From Brugia malayi (taxonomy: Eukaryota; Nematoda; Chromadorea; Rhabditida; Onchocercidae), in contig NW_025062476.1 of the NCBI RefSeq assembly GCF_000002995.4, forward strand, positions 8,988,501 through 9,052,500: a stretch of 64,000 nucleotides of DNA, in the 5' to 3' direction. The position numbers and the translations under genes were made by a program. This document shows positions 39,188 through 51,850 of the stretch, in pieces; position 1 is the stretch's first letter; each line of letters starts with the position of its first letter. The notes under the pieces were generated by a model. It ran no database searches. It saw nothing but the letters and a program-made list of their open reading frames with translations, and was not told the origin of the DNA.

Positions 39188-41588
39188 ATGTCCTTCAATA
39201 TATTACCACTTTTTTGCGTCATGAGTCCACTTATACCTGTCGCAATTTCGGTAAACTTTTTTTTCAAAAATTTTTTAAATAATTATCAAAACTTACTTGA
39301 CATAATTTTTTCAAGCATTTAACTTAAACAAATAACTAGCAAAAATATTATTTCGAGGCTCCTTTCATGTTTCATTTATCGCAAAATATATGTTAAAGTT
39401 GGAAAAAGCCTCTAATTATTTCGTTTTCTGAAATTATCCTAATTCTTTCCGGATTCTCATTTCGTTCCAAAAACAATTCCATACGGTTACAAGAAGAAAG
39501 TCACCTTTACCTAAGTTAGAGTACACAGAAAAAAGTTCCTATAAGAAGTGTTATAAAACAACATTTGTATTTGCAGTGTCTTGCAAATGGTGTGTGTGGT
39601 CCCGGTTTTGGCACTTGTCATTCTCAGATTCAGCAACCACAATCAACATGTCAACCAGCCTGTGGCCCGGGATATCACTGCGGTCCATACGGTTGTACAC
39701 AGTTGCGAGCACGAGCTCGTGGCGCAAACCTTTTCCAACCAGATATAGAGAGTGAGGATTCAAAAGTAAGCTTAGAAAAGTGTAAAGTTTTTGAAATGAG
39801 TTTAAGACTTATTATTTTAAATATTTAAATCTATTAAGAAAATAAGAACAGATAAAAAGCCAAAATTACTAGCAAAGGAAACTGATGTAACTTTTAAAGT
39901 TATAAATTACAGAGTCCCGACCAGCTGTTCATGGAGTGCTGTGAAAGAAGAGGACTCCCAAAAGCTTGCTTGCAAAAGTGCTCAATTCAAGATTACACCA
40001 AAGATGCGGTACCTTATAAAATAAAAATATGTTAGAAGTCTAATAACTTGTCAAGGATTAGGAATGCAAAGTTTAGAATAGGTCAACGGAATTCAACGGA
40101 ATTAGGCAGAATTATGTTGCAGTCTTCTTTGTTCAAGTATCTCTTCTAACTTTGATTCGCATATTTGTTCTCAGTGAAGCGGGTTATTACAAAGCCGATA
40201 CATTATTTGTCAAATAGAAGTGTCAAATATGAACATTTCTTTTTTTTTTTTGAAAACTAATAAACACTAAATAAGAGATTCTATTGAAGTGTTTGAAGAA
40301 TGATTCAAATAAAAGATATATAACTTTGGGTTAAATACTTATTTCATCTTTCGTTTATTCTTGAAAATTACACAGGTGTAGATTTACCTGGAGGAATCAT
40401 ATTAAAAAGGATGGGTGCAATGCTTCCTAATGCACAACATGTGTTCTTTTAGTGAAGTAGTTTAAGTTAATTATCACTGAATTTAATTATTCTAATTAAA
40501 TTCTAAATCTTTAACAAAGAAATTCTTTTCATTGCTTTGCAGTTTTCCAATAAATTTTTCGGGTTTGTAAGCAAATCTTGAGAGAACATTCAACTTAATG
40601 GATTTATTTCTTTCTCACTGATAATTATTTATATTTCAGTTGGTAAACATGTATTTTAATCGCGATCCTTGTCCAGTCTCGGCTGCTGCAGAAATACAAT
40701 TCTGTGCTGCACAAGGACGCGATCACCGTCAGTGCTGTGCTCGAAATGGTAATCCTTTGTTGCATTTAAAGTTTAGTTTTATCTTTTGATAACATCAATT
40801 ATTTCAATGTATTTAATTAAATTTAATATCTTATTCGCCAACAGCATCCAATTGATATCGCATAGTTAGGATAACAGAAAAATATGGTAATCAAAAATTT
40901 TCTCATTACAAAAAAAAACAAAAATCAATTGAATTAGAAAATTTTTTTCTACTTAACGTCTTGGAGAATAAATTAGTTACTTTCTGATTCGTTTATTTTT
41001 TTTTCTTTGTCAGTGAAAATTATATGGTTTGATGAATAATTTATAATAATTTGAAGTGTCATATGGTAAAATATATATCAGAGAAGTTTATTTTCATTCC
41101 ATGTCTTGCAGATGAAGTACTCTTAATCAAAATCACTTTTTACTGTCTCTAAAATGACTGCTTATAGAACATGGTGTTCTTCTTAATATGATGTACAGTG
41201 GATCAGAATTTTAGCTATTCCTGTGAATTTTAAAATTAAATTCAATTGACTTAAATTTGTCTTCGTACTTGCTTTTCCTCTTTTTTTGCTGGAAAAGTGG
41301 TGTGTGCTTTTTTCATATTCTCTTGAGCTACTAATTTTAGCAATCTTTAATCATATTTGCGGCATAAATCATTAAGTTTTGTCAATTATAATTCATTTAA
41401 TTGAAGGGGTCGGAACAACATTGGCCGGTGATAAGTGCTTGATATTCTGTGACCAACGTCCAGGCAACGTCACACAACTGGACTATAGCTATTTGATTTG
41501 CTATGATCGTTTTGAGAGTATCAAAAACTGTTTTTGGCATGACATGATGGCGCAGAACTCACTGCTACGATCTTCACGACATTTTTAA
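39188..41588 (+). CDS. Secreted DB-module protein, 5 exons, 212 aa
   Basis: DB (domain B) modules are Cys-rich extracellular domains found mainly in nematode secreted proteins; their function is poorly known. Exons are 39188..39250, 39577..39765, 39913..40008, 40640..40748 and 41407..41588, 639 nt in frame. Exon 1 encodes a signal peptide (MSFNILPLFCVMSPLIPVAI). Exon 2 is a Cys/Gly-rich spacer with CGPGFGTC and CGPGYHCGPYGC. Exons 3-5 form the DB module: FMECCERRGLPKACLQKCSI, then VNMYFNRDPC, CAAQGRDHRQCCARNG and CLIFCDQRPG. The paired CC and DH..CC pattern is diagnostic. The tail is YSYLICYDRFESIKNCFW. Exon 1 is assigned by signal-peptide character and phase. The rest is firm. Confidence 0.88.
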
Positions 41589-43828
41589 TTTGCTGTACTA
41601 CGTTATCGAATTTTTGTTTTTTCTCACTTATACTAATTTCTTCCATGTTGCTTTATTTACATACATTTCAACATATGTATTTATCATTCTTAAAGTTATT
41701 AAGATTACCGTTTATAGTAGAGGAATTCAAATCTATGATTGAGCATTGATTTTGAAACACAGAAATATAGACTTTCAAGTATAGGATAGCTTTAATTTAA
41801 GCGCATTTTAAAAGAATTTTTTTTTTTTTTGAAGACCTAAAAAACTTGAAAAGAAGCAGCCGATACAGTTGCAATTAATACGATCAATGATTTACTGACA
41901 ACAAACAAAAGAATGTGAATATTATTTGATTTATGTCTCAAATGCAATTTCAAGGATCATTTGCTTTTGTCTTGCTCTCGCCTAAATTAAGGAATCTATT
42001 AACCGTACTTCACTTCACTTTTGTCAGAAGTTTCTTTTCTTGAGGTAAATTGCAAATTTTTCATATTTTGGAAAACTTTTCAAGTTTAAATAACTGGAAT
42101 AAAGTTCTTGGCACTTTATAAAAAACTAGAATGACATTAATTTCAGATCCTGAAAATCTTCACACAAAAGTTATTGCCTTTCTGAAAATTTTCATGTTTT
42201 AAGAAATTTTTCGGAACTTATATTTAATTATTTCTTGTAATAACTTATTACAAACCATTAAATTCAAAAGTATTGCCGTTAATATGCTCAAATTTTCCTA
42301 ATTTTATTTCAAAAAGAAAAAAGTCGCAACCTGACTAATGGTAAAAACAAAGGAAGAGTCTTTATTTCCCGAAATTTTCCGCATTGATCTTTGAGCTAAA
42401 GGTCAACAATCACTGAGCATGCAAATTAAATTAAATTAAAAGAAAACTTGAATGGTACTGACTTTTGATTTTATTATAAAATAGGCAAAACTGTTACTGT
42501 CTTGAAAAAGCACCGGAAGATATTAGAAAAATGTCACGCTTCTCCTTGTCTATGCATTTCATTTTAATGTCCCTGTACTTTGAGAGAAACTGCTACATTA
42601 ACAGGTTTAGCCTATTTGAGAAGAAAACTCAATTTTGAAGTATTGAAACAAAAATAGGAAATATTTATAAATTGCATTACGTCTCCTTCCTTGATTTAAT
42701 CTCACTTGGTTGTCGAAAATTAGTGATTTAGAAAAAATGAGACATGTATTACTAATGAATTAGACAGCCAACTTATAGAATGACACTGAAATGGATACCA
42801 TCCTTGTTTCCACAAGTATTCAAGAAATGTGAGCAAATTTAGAAGATAGATGTCAATGGCAATGTGAGGTAAGAAAGTTTATGGTAAGGGATGATTCATT
42901 CATATCAGTGCTTAATCCTTGTTTATTTGTTTTTTATTTTATGAAAGACAAATTGAAAGTAAATCAAACAAGATTTATATCGCTTAAAACAAGAGTGAAA
43001 GACTATTTCTCTCACTTAACCTTTAACTGGGACTCCCAGTGGGAGATATTATCAGAATGCAATTCATAGTGGTCTTTTTAAGCGTTTTTATAAGGATGTG
43101 ATTAATTATAAAAGATAAAAAATGGTGCGTGCTTCAAACAGCAGAAGTAAATATCGAAACCGATTTTATTTTATTGCCGAAGTCGAAAAAAAAAAACGTG
43201 AAAATTTCCACTTCCGGGGAACTACCGCGAACTGTTGATGAGCTTTTTTTATAGTGAACTGTGTAAATTTTGCAACCGTTTTCTGTCAACCCTTTAAGAC
43301 GATGACAAATGACCGATTTAATAAAAAGTAACTATTTTTTGGAGTGTATGTTTGTCTGCAACCTCTATATATATATATATATATATATAGAGGTTACAGA
43401 AAACAATATATATATATATGTGGTGTGGGAGGAAATGTTTGTGGTTCACCAAAACTCAAATCATGTTTGGTTCCTTCACTTTTTCACTTGTCAACCATTT
43501 CCGGTGTTTTAAGAACGACGATAAAAAGATGCGAAGATTGTTAATTTTGTTAAAAGAAATACAAATGGCATTGTTTCCTTCTCCGCCTCCTTTTCGCTAC
43601 CTCAGTGTCAAAAAACCCTAAAAATCTTTATGAAGAAATTCATCCCTTCCTTCATTGGTACTTCTGCGAAAAGTTCAATTGCATAAGGTGTTGATTTAGA
43701 GTGCTTTTGCTAGACACACGTCTCTATGACATTTCTAATCTCACGTCACCCTACCGTACTATTACCAATGCTACAGTTGCTTTTGTAGCCCAAATTATTT
43801 CAGACTTTAAATGCAAAAATAATTTTCG
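41589..43828. other. Intergenic region with a TA-rich palindrome
   Basis: About 2.2 kb between two plus-strand genes. It contains a T tract near 41818-41831 and the palindrome annotated separately. The overlapping ORFs at 43309-43621 are artefacts of the TA repeat. No exon chain was found. Confidence 0.5.
43360..43395. repeat. Perfect 36-bp palindrome with a TA core
   Basis: The sequence reads AACCTC, then an uninterrupted TA run, then GAGGTT, giving two exact 18-nt arms. A second short TA run follows at about 43406-43419. TA runs and palindromes are prone to slippage and cruciform formation; no function is implied. Confidence 0.9.
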
Positions 43829-46800
43829 ATGATGTCTTTGCTACCAAACCTTAGAATCATCATTGGTTCATCTTCTACACTTTATTTTATACTTTTGATA
43901 CTACCGAACTATGCGATTGGATTAACCTTGGAATATGTTCCAGATTTGGTCACTACAACTAGAAAAAATTATGAGATAACTAGTCCAGAAGTAAGTTATA
44001 GTTAAATTATGCGAGCCATAGACACATATCTCTGTTACACTCTTCCAAAATTTTTGTTATCTTTAGAAGGAGGTAATTGTTGAGCTGAACATTTTTTCAA
44101 TATATATAAACGGAGAGTGCTGGTAAAAGAGTGGCAAAAAGACGTATCCAAGCGAAAGATAAAATGCATTTTAAGCTGTTGGTTTGTTTCAAGATTCTTC
44201 CTATCCGATGAATATAATCGAATATGGGACAGTATTAGTTATTTATTTAAATTCTCAGGGACTGATGCAGGAGAAAAAAGAAAAGCAACAGGATGCAGAA
44301 GTTAGCCAATCGACTAATATCACAAATTTATTTGCAAAAGTGGGTTATGAAAGCAATATCAAGTTTGATGATGATTTGAAAAGGAATGTTGGAATGTTAA
44401 TACGAATAACACCAAGAATGATTAATTATTGGGCAGCGGTAAGGTTTTTTTTTTTTTTTAATAAGCAAATAAATCAAAAACGGTTCTGTTGCAATGTTTC
44501 ATATCACAGCTTTTGCTTGTGATATCAAGCAAATAAGATTTCAAATTCTTGACAGTTGCCTTTCAGGAACTGAAACAGATGTTTCAAAAGAAGCTAGAAA
44601 ACAGAGAGTTGCCGGAATTTTCACGTACTTTGATGAAATTAAACGTATCAATCCTTAAGCCACGAATTCATAATATAACACTTCCAGGATTCAGTTACAA
44701 GGTCTATTCAAATTTTTGGTTATATTAAAAGAATGCTAGGCATGATGAATAATTTCAGTCCTTTTCAATTAAAATATTAAGTGGTAGAGATAGTGAGATG
44801 AGAATATGATAACGAAAGAAGATAATTCCGGATCTTCAATTTAATTTACTTATAACGTACCTGAAGTTTTAATAATACAAATCATACATATTTTGATTTA
44901 TTTTTAAAAAATTTGTTTTAACATGAATAAAAAACATATTTTTTGCACTATTTGAAACGAAATTCGGAAACTAGTTTCAAGTTTTCCACAGAATTCGCTT
45001 TGTCTTATAAGGTTTTCAGTATTAATTTAGGTGCAGTGCAATAATACCTTGGAGGTAATATTACATGGAGGATCAGCGCAACTGTCAAGTTCTTATCGAG
45101 CAGTATATCGAACCATTCGTGAAGGATATTTGGAAGCAAATATGAGCAACTTCGTAATTAATTTAAGACTTAAAATTGCTACAACATTTGCTGGAAAGTT
45201 ATTGGTAAGTATATTTGGAAATAACCAAAAGAATAGAAATTAGTCTAGTTTTCTGACGTTTGGATCTGTAATAATATATATGGAAAGACCTGTCTTAGAA
45301 TAATAAGAAAACTTGGTCCATTAAGTTTGAACCGGAAGGGAACTTACCAATACTAAATTATGCATGACTTTTAACTGTAATGATTTGAAAAGGTCAACTA
45401 ATCAAGTTTTGTTCATCAATTTTTCGAATGCATTACATATTTAAATATTTAGCTGGAGGACATAGTTTGTGGTGCAGAAGTAAGATCAATTGACATTAAA
45501 CTGACACCGAAATTACACGAATTGGTTGATCAAGGCTTACGAGTAGAATTAGATGAAACCGTATCTGTTGTTATCTGTGAAGCTCTAGAAGCGTTCACAA
45601 ATCAATTTGAAGAACGCTTGAATAAGTTAATACGCTCACCGGTTGTTGAAATTAAAGTAAGTGAGTAAGTGATATATGTATATTTTAAATCTTAAATGAA
45701 TTCTGAATATCTTACTGTTTACTTGATTTATTTTGAAAATATTTCACTATCCACTTCATTTAAGAAAATTATTTCATCCAGAAGATTTCCTTGTAATGTT
45801 AGAATTTCACGAATCTTTTTTTCAGATTAATGATACAGTTACACGTCTCCTTATTGATACTACAATAAGCAATGATATTTCCCTGACTGAAGACTATTTC
45901 GATTTTCCACTTCTTGGTACTCCCGCAATCAAGAAATTGGAAAGGGAAGCGTATCTGATGGTTTGTTCACTTCGCAAACTTCGAAGAATCAAGTTTTTTT
46001 CCTTCGGAAGAAAGAATTTATCTGCCAAGTTTGATATTAGAAGTTTAATTGAAGTTGTTGCATCGATATATTCAGTTTTCCAGCTGATTTAATCTGCTAC
46101 TTCGACCTTTGGCAATAATTCTCCGCGCATTATCTAGTCACATCGCTTTTTCTTGCTTTTCGTTCCTTTTTCAAAAATTTCGTCAAAAATTTCTAGAAAT
46201 CACCGGACGATAAAGTGGAAATGATTTATTTGTATGTCTCAGAATCAGTACTAAATATATTCCTGAAGCAGCTCGCAACGTTTGGAGATACCGCGTTGCA
46301 ATTACATGCAGATCCAGAATTTCAGAAGTTACTAAGCTTAAATTGTTCTGAGGACGAAAAATGCATGGGCGACTTGTTACAGGATACAGAATTATATGTT
46401 CCCGATTCAGGTGCGCTCTTTCGTAGTTTGTCTTCAATTTTTTATATTACTTTATCAGAAATTAAATTTTTTATTGTAAAACTCATCATATCAGTATAAA
46501 AGGTGACAGTTAATGAATACATTAACTTGTTATCTCGAATTGTTCCCGAATGAACTTATTAATAAATAGAAATCTATTAGGGAGAAATTATTAATTCTAT
46601 ATTGAAAATTATTGCTTAAGCAGTACGTCCTAAAACAAACAATTACAAATTAACTCAAATAGATAGATGAGGAGGATGCATACAATGGCTTATTGTTTGG
46701 TACAGGAAATGGAAGTAAAATATAAAGATGTAAATTCAGGTCGTATGGTCATCAAAATAAGCTCCCCGTTAGTTGCATCAGTTCGAAATGGTTTTGCATT

Positions 46801-47801
46801 GATTGATTTGCATCTAACAAGTTTCGTAACTTACAAAGAGGAAAGTATGGATGTGAAAGTATTGGAGTTCGAATGGCATGCAACGATACATGTCAGCAAT
46901 GAATACCTGAATGAACATCTTGCTGCAACGGTATAAGTAAATCATTTATTTTATAGTTAAACACTCATGCGGTTGCCTATTTTCTTATTAAGGGCATATA
47001 CTTTGTCACGATCCACGTGACAACAACTTATTAGAATAGATATGATATGTAGCTTTCTTCAAGTATTTCTCAAAATTTGTCAACCAAATCCCGTCCGCAT
47101 ACGTATGAAAACTAGAAGCCTATGATTATTTGCTAAATTAGAATCTTGCAGTGTCAATAGTTACTCTGTAGTAAGGTATACAGAAAGTAAAATTAGATTT
47201 ATTTTAGTATAAGCCAGTGCAAAATATGGATGCATCGCTGCAAGTGGTTAGCATAATGATAAGCAATGTAACGCCTTATGTCGAGTTAGTCTCGAATTGT
47301 GATGAACATCTACTGCGATTAATTTCTTCAAAAAAAAGATTCTTTGAGGTTAGTTTTTAATGCTTAATTTTTTAAAACAACTCTTTTACTAATTCTTCAT
47401 ACTGCGAATGGAGAGAAAAACTTTTTATAGACATCACAACTGTGCACAGAAATTAAAAATTAGTCTTACGACACTTCGATATTATATTATCTGCCACCAC
47501 AGATTATGCCATGAAAATTTTCAATAAAAAATTGACATCTTGAACTTTTGTATCTTCTTACTTCACACTTCTCCTTTTTTGTCACCTTTTAATTTTCATT
47601 AAATTCAGATTTTTACATTAGGGTACGATGCTTATTATTTTTTAGAAATTATTAACGCAACAGTGCTCACTAGCAAGAACAAAAAGTACACTATATAAAG
47701 CAATATATTGTACAGCAACTTTCCGGAATGGTACACTTGTGATTGCTACTGGCTTACAGTGGAATCCGGAATTGTATTATCAGTTCGGTTTGTTTAGCTA
47801 A
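43829..47801 (+). CDS. BPI/LBP/CETP-family secreted lipid-binding protein, 10 exons, about 571 aa
   Basis: Members are extracellular, boomerang-shaped proteins that bind lipids; in nematodes their roles are unclear. Exons are 43829..43990, 44259..44438, 44567..44701, 45031..45204, 45453..45656, 45826..45960, 46197..46410, 46716..46930, 47208..47348 and 47646..47801, 1716 nt in frame. The N-terminus is a signal peptide (MMSLLPNLRIIIGSSSTLYF). Amino-half family features are LEDIVCGAEVRSIDIKL and VICEALEAFTNQFEERLNKL, giving the two cysteines that form the conserved disulfide. The carboxyl half has a second lipid-binding repeat (SPLVASVRNGFALIDLHLTS). The junction between exons 7 and 8 is ambiguous: GTGCGC with acceptor 46716, or another donor with acceptor 46706. 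The C-terminus may instead extend into the orphan exon at 48569. Confidence 0.82.
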
Positions 47802-48568
47802 GTTGGCTAAGTTGCATGAATATGCTAAGAGATCTGTATTGTGAATGAGTTCCATTCGCTGGTAAACAATCACTAGTGCTTATCATACTAAGCAGTATCA
47901 CAATGTCATATTAATGCATCTCATTTTGTGTCACAAATAATTTAAATCAAGAACATCTTAAACAATTATCAGAACCCTTGGAACCGAAAACTCACAATAC
48001 TATTTTTATTTTTTAGCACTGTACAGCTATTTAATAATCAGCTCATCGATAAAAATTTTCTGACTAATCATGCTTATGAAGATAGATGCTGAGTAGTAGT
48101 CAAGCACTTCCTAAATTTCTACCTATCACTAATTAAAATATGTAATTTGCATTTGTTTCTCAAATATGTGCAGAAAAGTGATGTACTATGCTAAAATTAT
48201 AATTAATTTTTGCTCATCAAAAAACAAGCATAAGAAATAGCGAATTGAAGTGAATATCCATGAAGCATACTGCATAACATATCTGAGAGTTTGTATATAT
48301 TTTTAATGATCTCATTCGATTGTTTATGATTGATTATATTAATTCATTTTTTGAAATTGTGAATCTGTGTACTTATAAATAAATGCTCATGGTCTTTGTA
48401 ACATTCTTTAAAAATATATAAATACAAAGCAAAAAAGGAGGAAATAAAGTTTAAAGTTTAGATAGTTTACAATAAGCTCTCATTTTTCTTAGAACGACAA
48501 GCGCAATTTAAGCGTTTTTTCTCCTGTGCAACTAATTACTGGAATTAAATTATAAATTTAAATTACAG
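47802..48568. other. 3' flank of the BPI-like gene, no coding signal seen
   Basis: About 770 bp, either 3' untranslated and intergenic DNA or an intron, depending on whether the exon at 48569 belongs to the BPI-like gene. No other exon was recognised. Confidence 0.45.
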
Positions 48569-48740
48569 TCAGTTTTTATCATTCAACACATCCGGAATAC
48601 TCGCATTAAATGAAGAAAGAACGTTAGAAATGGTCGTCTACTTGCAGCGAAAGTCAGTTGAAAGCTTTAAACAGATTGACTGTAACGAAATTCCGTATTT
48701 ATTACTTAGCACGTTAAATAGAATTTCAGATGGAATTTGA
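48569..48740 (+). CDS. Orphan terminal-exon-like ORF, unknown product
   Basis: After an acceptor (AAATTACAG), a phase-2 frame is open for 56 codons to TGA. It includes FLSFNTSGILALNEERTLEM, VVYLQRKSVESFKQIDCNEI and PYLLLSTLNRISDGI. Composition is protein-like, but I do not recognise a family. It could be an alternative last exon of the BPI-like gene: a weak donor CA|GTTCGG near 47782 in that gene's last exon is in matching phase. It could also be part of an unseen plus-strand gene, or chance. It ends 128 bp before the stop of the convergent TTBK kinase. Confidence 0.4.
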
Positions 48741-48867
48741 ATTCATTTTGAAGTTAAAGTTTTTATTTGAAAATTTTGGACTTTAATAAAAATTTTTATG
48801 CAGAAGAAGATATTCTGAGAAAATGTTTAGCAATAATTCATGCTTAATCCACAACTAAGATGCAAAA

Positions 48868-51106
48868 TTAACTAGAATGTTGTGTTCTTGCCGTAACCAG
48901 ACGTCGTCGATCCTTCATTTGTTTACTTTGCCTTTCGTTAAGATTTATAATTGGCCCATGATACTTGTGCTCTGGGTCCCAATCAAGTGGATCATCTACT
49001 GCTATGTGATTTGCCGAAACGATAGAAAAATACTCATTAGTTACTTAGATGTAAATTCTTTTCAATTAATAGAAGGAATCAAAGCAATAACAATTAATAG
49101 AAGGAATCAAAAAAAGCAATAAACTTCCAATGGTAAGCTATAATTCAAATCAAGCTAACTCGATTTTCTCATATTTGTATTCATTTAAATCAAAAGCTAA
49201 GCGAATTGATACCTTAGCAGCATGTTGTATACAGTAATAAATATGATCATAATCCGGTATACTTTCGTATTCCAGTGAATCAATATATTTCATTATTGTT
49301 GAAAATTCTCGTCTGGGACACTGTTTAAAAAAATCATCCATTGCTTCACCTTCACGTACCTCTTCTTTCCACTGCAGCACCTCTTCTTTATCAGGCCCCT
49401 AGAATTAGGACTGTCAGGTTGATCAAGTTTTACCTGAAATGTTCATTTACATTTGTGTTAATATCATATCTCTGACCATGGTAGTCGCCAATAATAATTT
49501 GTTAATTTGAATGCCATTCACTCTTCTTTCCTTCCGCAGCTTCTTAAAAATTTCACTTCAAAGGATGGATCGCCATTTTGATTTAAATCTCAAACCTTTA
49601 GTTTCCTCCACGGCAAAGAACCAGCAGTCCATTCAACTGTAATATAAAGCCATGATTCGACGTCATCTTTTCGTGACTGCTCCATTTGTCGCAGTGCGGC
49701 AATTGAAGCATAACGAGTAGTACCACGAAAAGGAGCGGAAGCACGAGGCAACCGTAAATCTTTATTTCCAGAGCTGTAATTTTTGATTAAAAGTGAAAAC
49801 TGGAAGTTATTCATTTTATCTTATTAGGTAGGATCATTATTACAATTAAATCAAGGTTACTCAATTACTGAATATAGTATATCCGATGGTCGCACATATA
49901 TGCTTTTAGATTCTTGCAAGGACTGACAACCATATAACTATTTCATTTTATTCATTGGCTTACAGGCATTCAAGTGGGCACAAAAGAAGAAATAATAATC
50001 CTGAAAACTCAGAATAGTACTTATTTTCAACCCTCTCCAAGACATTACCTGAATTGCCTGCATAACCCGAAGTCAAGCATAAAAATGGTATGATGTTCGT
50101 TGGCTTCCGGTCGTCCGATCGCAAAATTGCCCGGTTTAATGTCTCGATGTAAAAATCCAACGGTATGCAAGTGCTCAATTGATTCCAAACATTGTTCGGC
50201 TGCTTTTAATGCTGTATTTAATGTGAAACGTTGTTCTGGCCGTTCCACCCTTAAATCCCATAAATTTCGACCAACCTGAAAATTTTATTCATAAAAAGAC
50301 CTAAAACTTTTTCAAATTTTGAAGTAAACTTAGTTTTTAAGCTAAAACATCATATATAAAAAAGTTGGGTTTAGAACTTCCTCGAATTATAGTAAAATAG
50401 ATTATGCTTAAATTTGTCGAAATTAATTTACAGTTTTGTTCATTCAGTAGCATGACCAATGTTTATCAAGTTGCCATAACATAGATGACAATCCGCAAAA
50501 GGTGATAGTTTCTGCAAATGAAATCTACCAGTTTCATGATGATAAATCTGAAACGTTCAGGTTGCTTTCCACGATCGACAATCTCGCAAAAATGTTTGCT
50601 TCCAAGTGACTGAGCACCACGCAAAACTGTACAGTCCATTAATAATACCTGTGGAAATCTCACTGCTTCATTTATTACCTTAAAATTTAATGACTTGCCT
50701 CCTAATTGCCAGAAGTTTTTAAGCAGTTATTTAATAAAATAGTTTAATTTAAATGTATTAGAAAATATTACTCGTTTTCTAACATCCATTAATTCACATT
50801 TCATTGCAAAAGCAGCAGAATCCGATATGCGTTTTACTTCATATACTGCTCCAAAGCCGCCTTTGCCCAACAATTTTATTGACTGAACCAGCAAACTACT
50901 TTACTTTCTTGCAAAGATTAAGAATGAAAAGAAATTAATTTTGTTAGTTAAATATGGTTGCGGAACAATTTATCACAGAGTATATAATTTTGAAGTATCC
51001 GATGTTTGCATGGGCAAATTTCAGCTGTCACCTCATATTCTGCTTTTTTAGTGATAATAAATTCACCAGGCTGTGGTAATTTTTCGCTGAGTTTTTTTTC
51101 AGCCAT
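48868..51106 (-). CDS. Second TTBK-type protein kinase, 7 exons
   Basis: A Ser/Thr kinase of the same branch as the one at 33-35 kb, but clearly diverged. Exons 1-6 join in frame: 51032..51106, 50772..50882, 50529..50648, 50049..50275, 49596..49773 and 49213..49398. The last exon runs from about 49000 to 48868. It starts MAEKKLSEKLPQPGEF. The loop is LLGKGGFGAVYEVKR and the lysine lies in FAMKCE. The catalytic loop is FLHRDIKPGNFAIGR and the metal motif DFGLCRQF. PFRGTTRYASIAALRQ and RKDDVESWLYITVEW follow. The last exon has DDPLDWDPE, the family's DPYDWE position, then a basic tail. The donor at 49213 is phase 0, while every visible acceptor before DDPLDWD is phase 1, so that junction is unresolved: a micro-exon, another donor, or a sequence error. 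Confidence 0.9.
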
Positions 51107-51850
51107 TTCCTGGAAGACAGACATCACTGTTAGAAAACAATCAGGCAGCTAATATCTCTGGAAGTTCACTTTCAGAAAACGACGCATACCAAATCTAATT
51201 TGAAGAACTTGCGCCTTTTACAAAGAAATTTCGTTGTGGACACTATGTGTGGACATTTTCAAAGTACTAAGAATATTAATGAATGAAACTTTTGAAATAT
51301 TTTCTTTTATACTAACAAGAAAAATTTGAATAGAACGAATTTGAATATTTTCTACAATGTATTTGTTGCTTAAAATAAGTGCAAAAATGAAAAATGCAAC
51401 TTTTAATGTCAAATGCGTATATAAAAGCCCATGTGAAATCTCCCCTATCTAGCGAAGTTGATAGTATGAATTACGCCCGGAACAGCAATTTTCATTGAAT
51501 CACTTGGATGGTTTGAATCATTCAGCTCAAATAGCCAGTTGGTATTTTACGGTTAGCTATGGCGCTTGATGTTTATCGCTATGGTTTCACAGAATTGTAG
51601 AAGGAGGAGGAGGCTGGACTGTGTTCATGCTTTACATATTCCGCTTTAAAGAAAGAAAAAAAGATTATTTGGCAAGTGACATTCTTTAAGTGACAAGCAG
51701 AAGTTGACAGCTATTCCCCATATCATTGCTCACTTTCATCTTCGATTATTTCTTTGAACCTAATTGGTATATACCTCAACTTTTTTTTCTAGCTTCTTTT
51801 TTTTTACAAGCATTTCTTGTTTGCTAATGTTTCTAATTAAATTTCAAGTT
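51107..51850. other. Divergent spacer between the second TTBK kinase and RPF1
   Basis: These 744 bp separate two head-to-head start codons and should contain both promoters. No clear core elements or trans-splice signals can be named, although a TTTCAAG sits just before the RPF1 ATG and could be a spliced-leader acceptor. Confidence 0.45.

Noticed and set aside
43309..43621. Three overlapping plus-strand ORFs around the TA repeat
   Set aside because: Their Tyr-Ile runs come from translating the TA repeat; there is no domain and no splice support.
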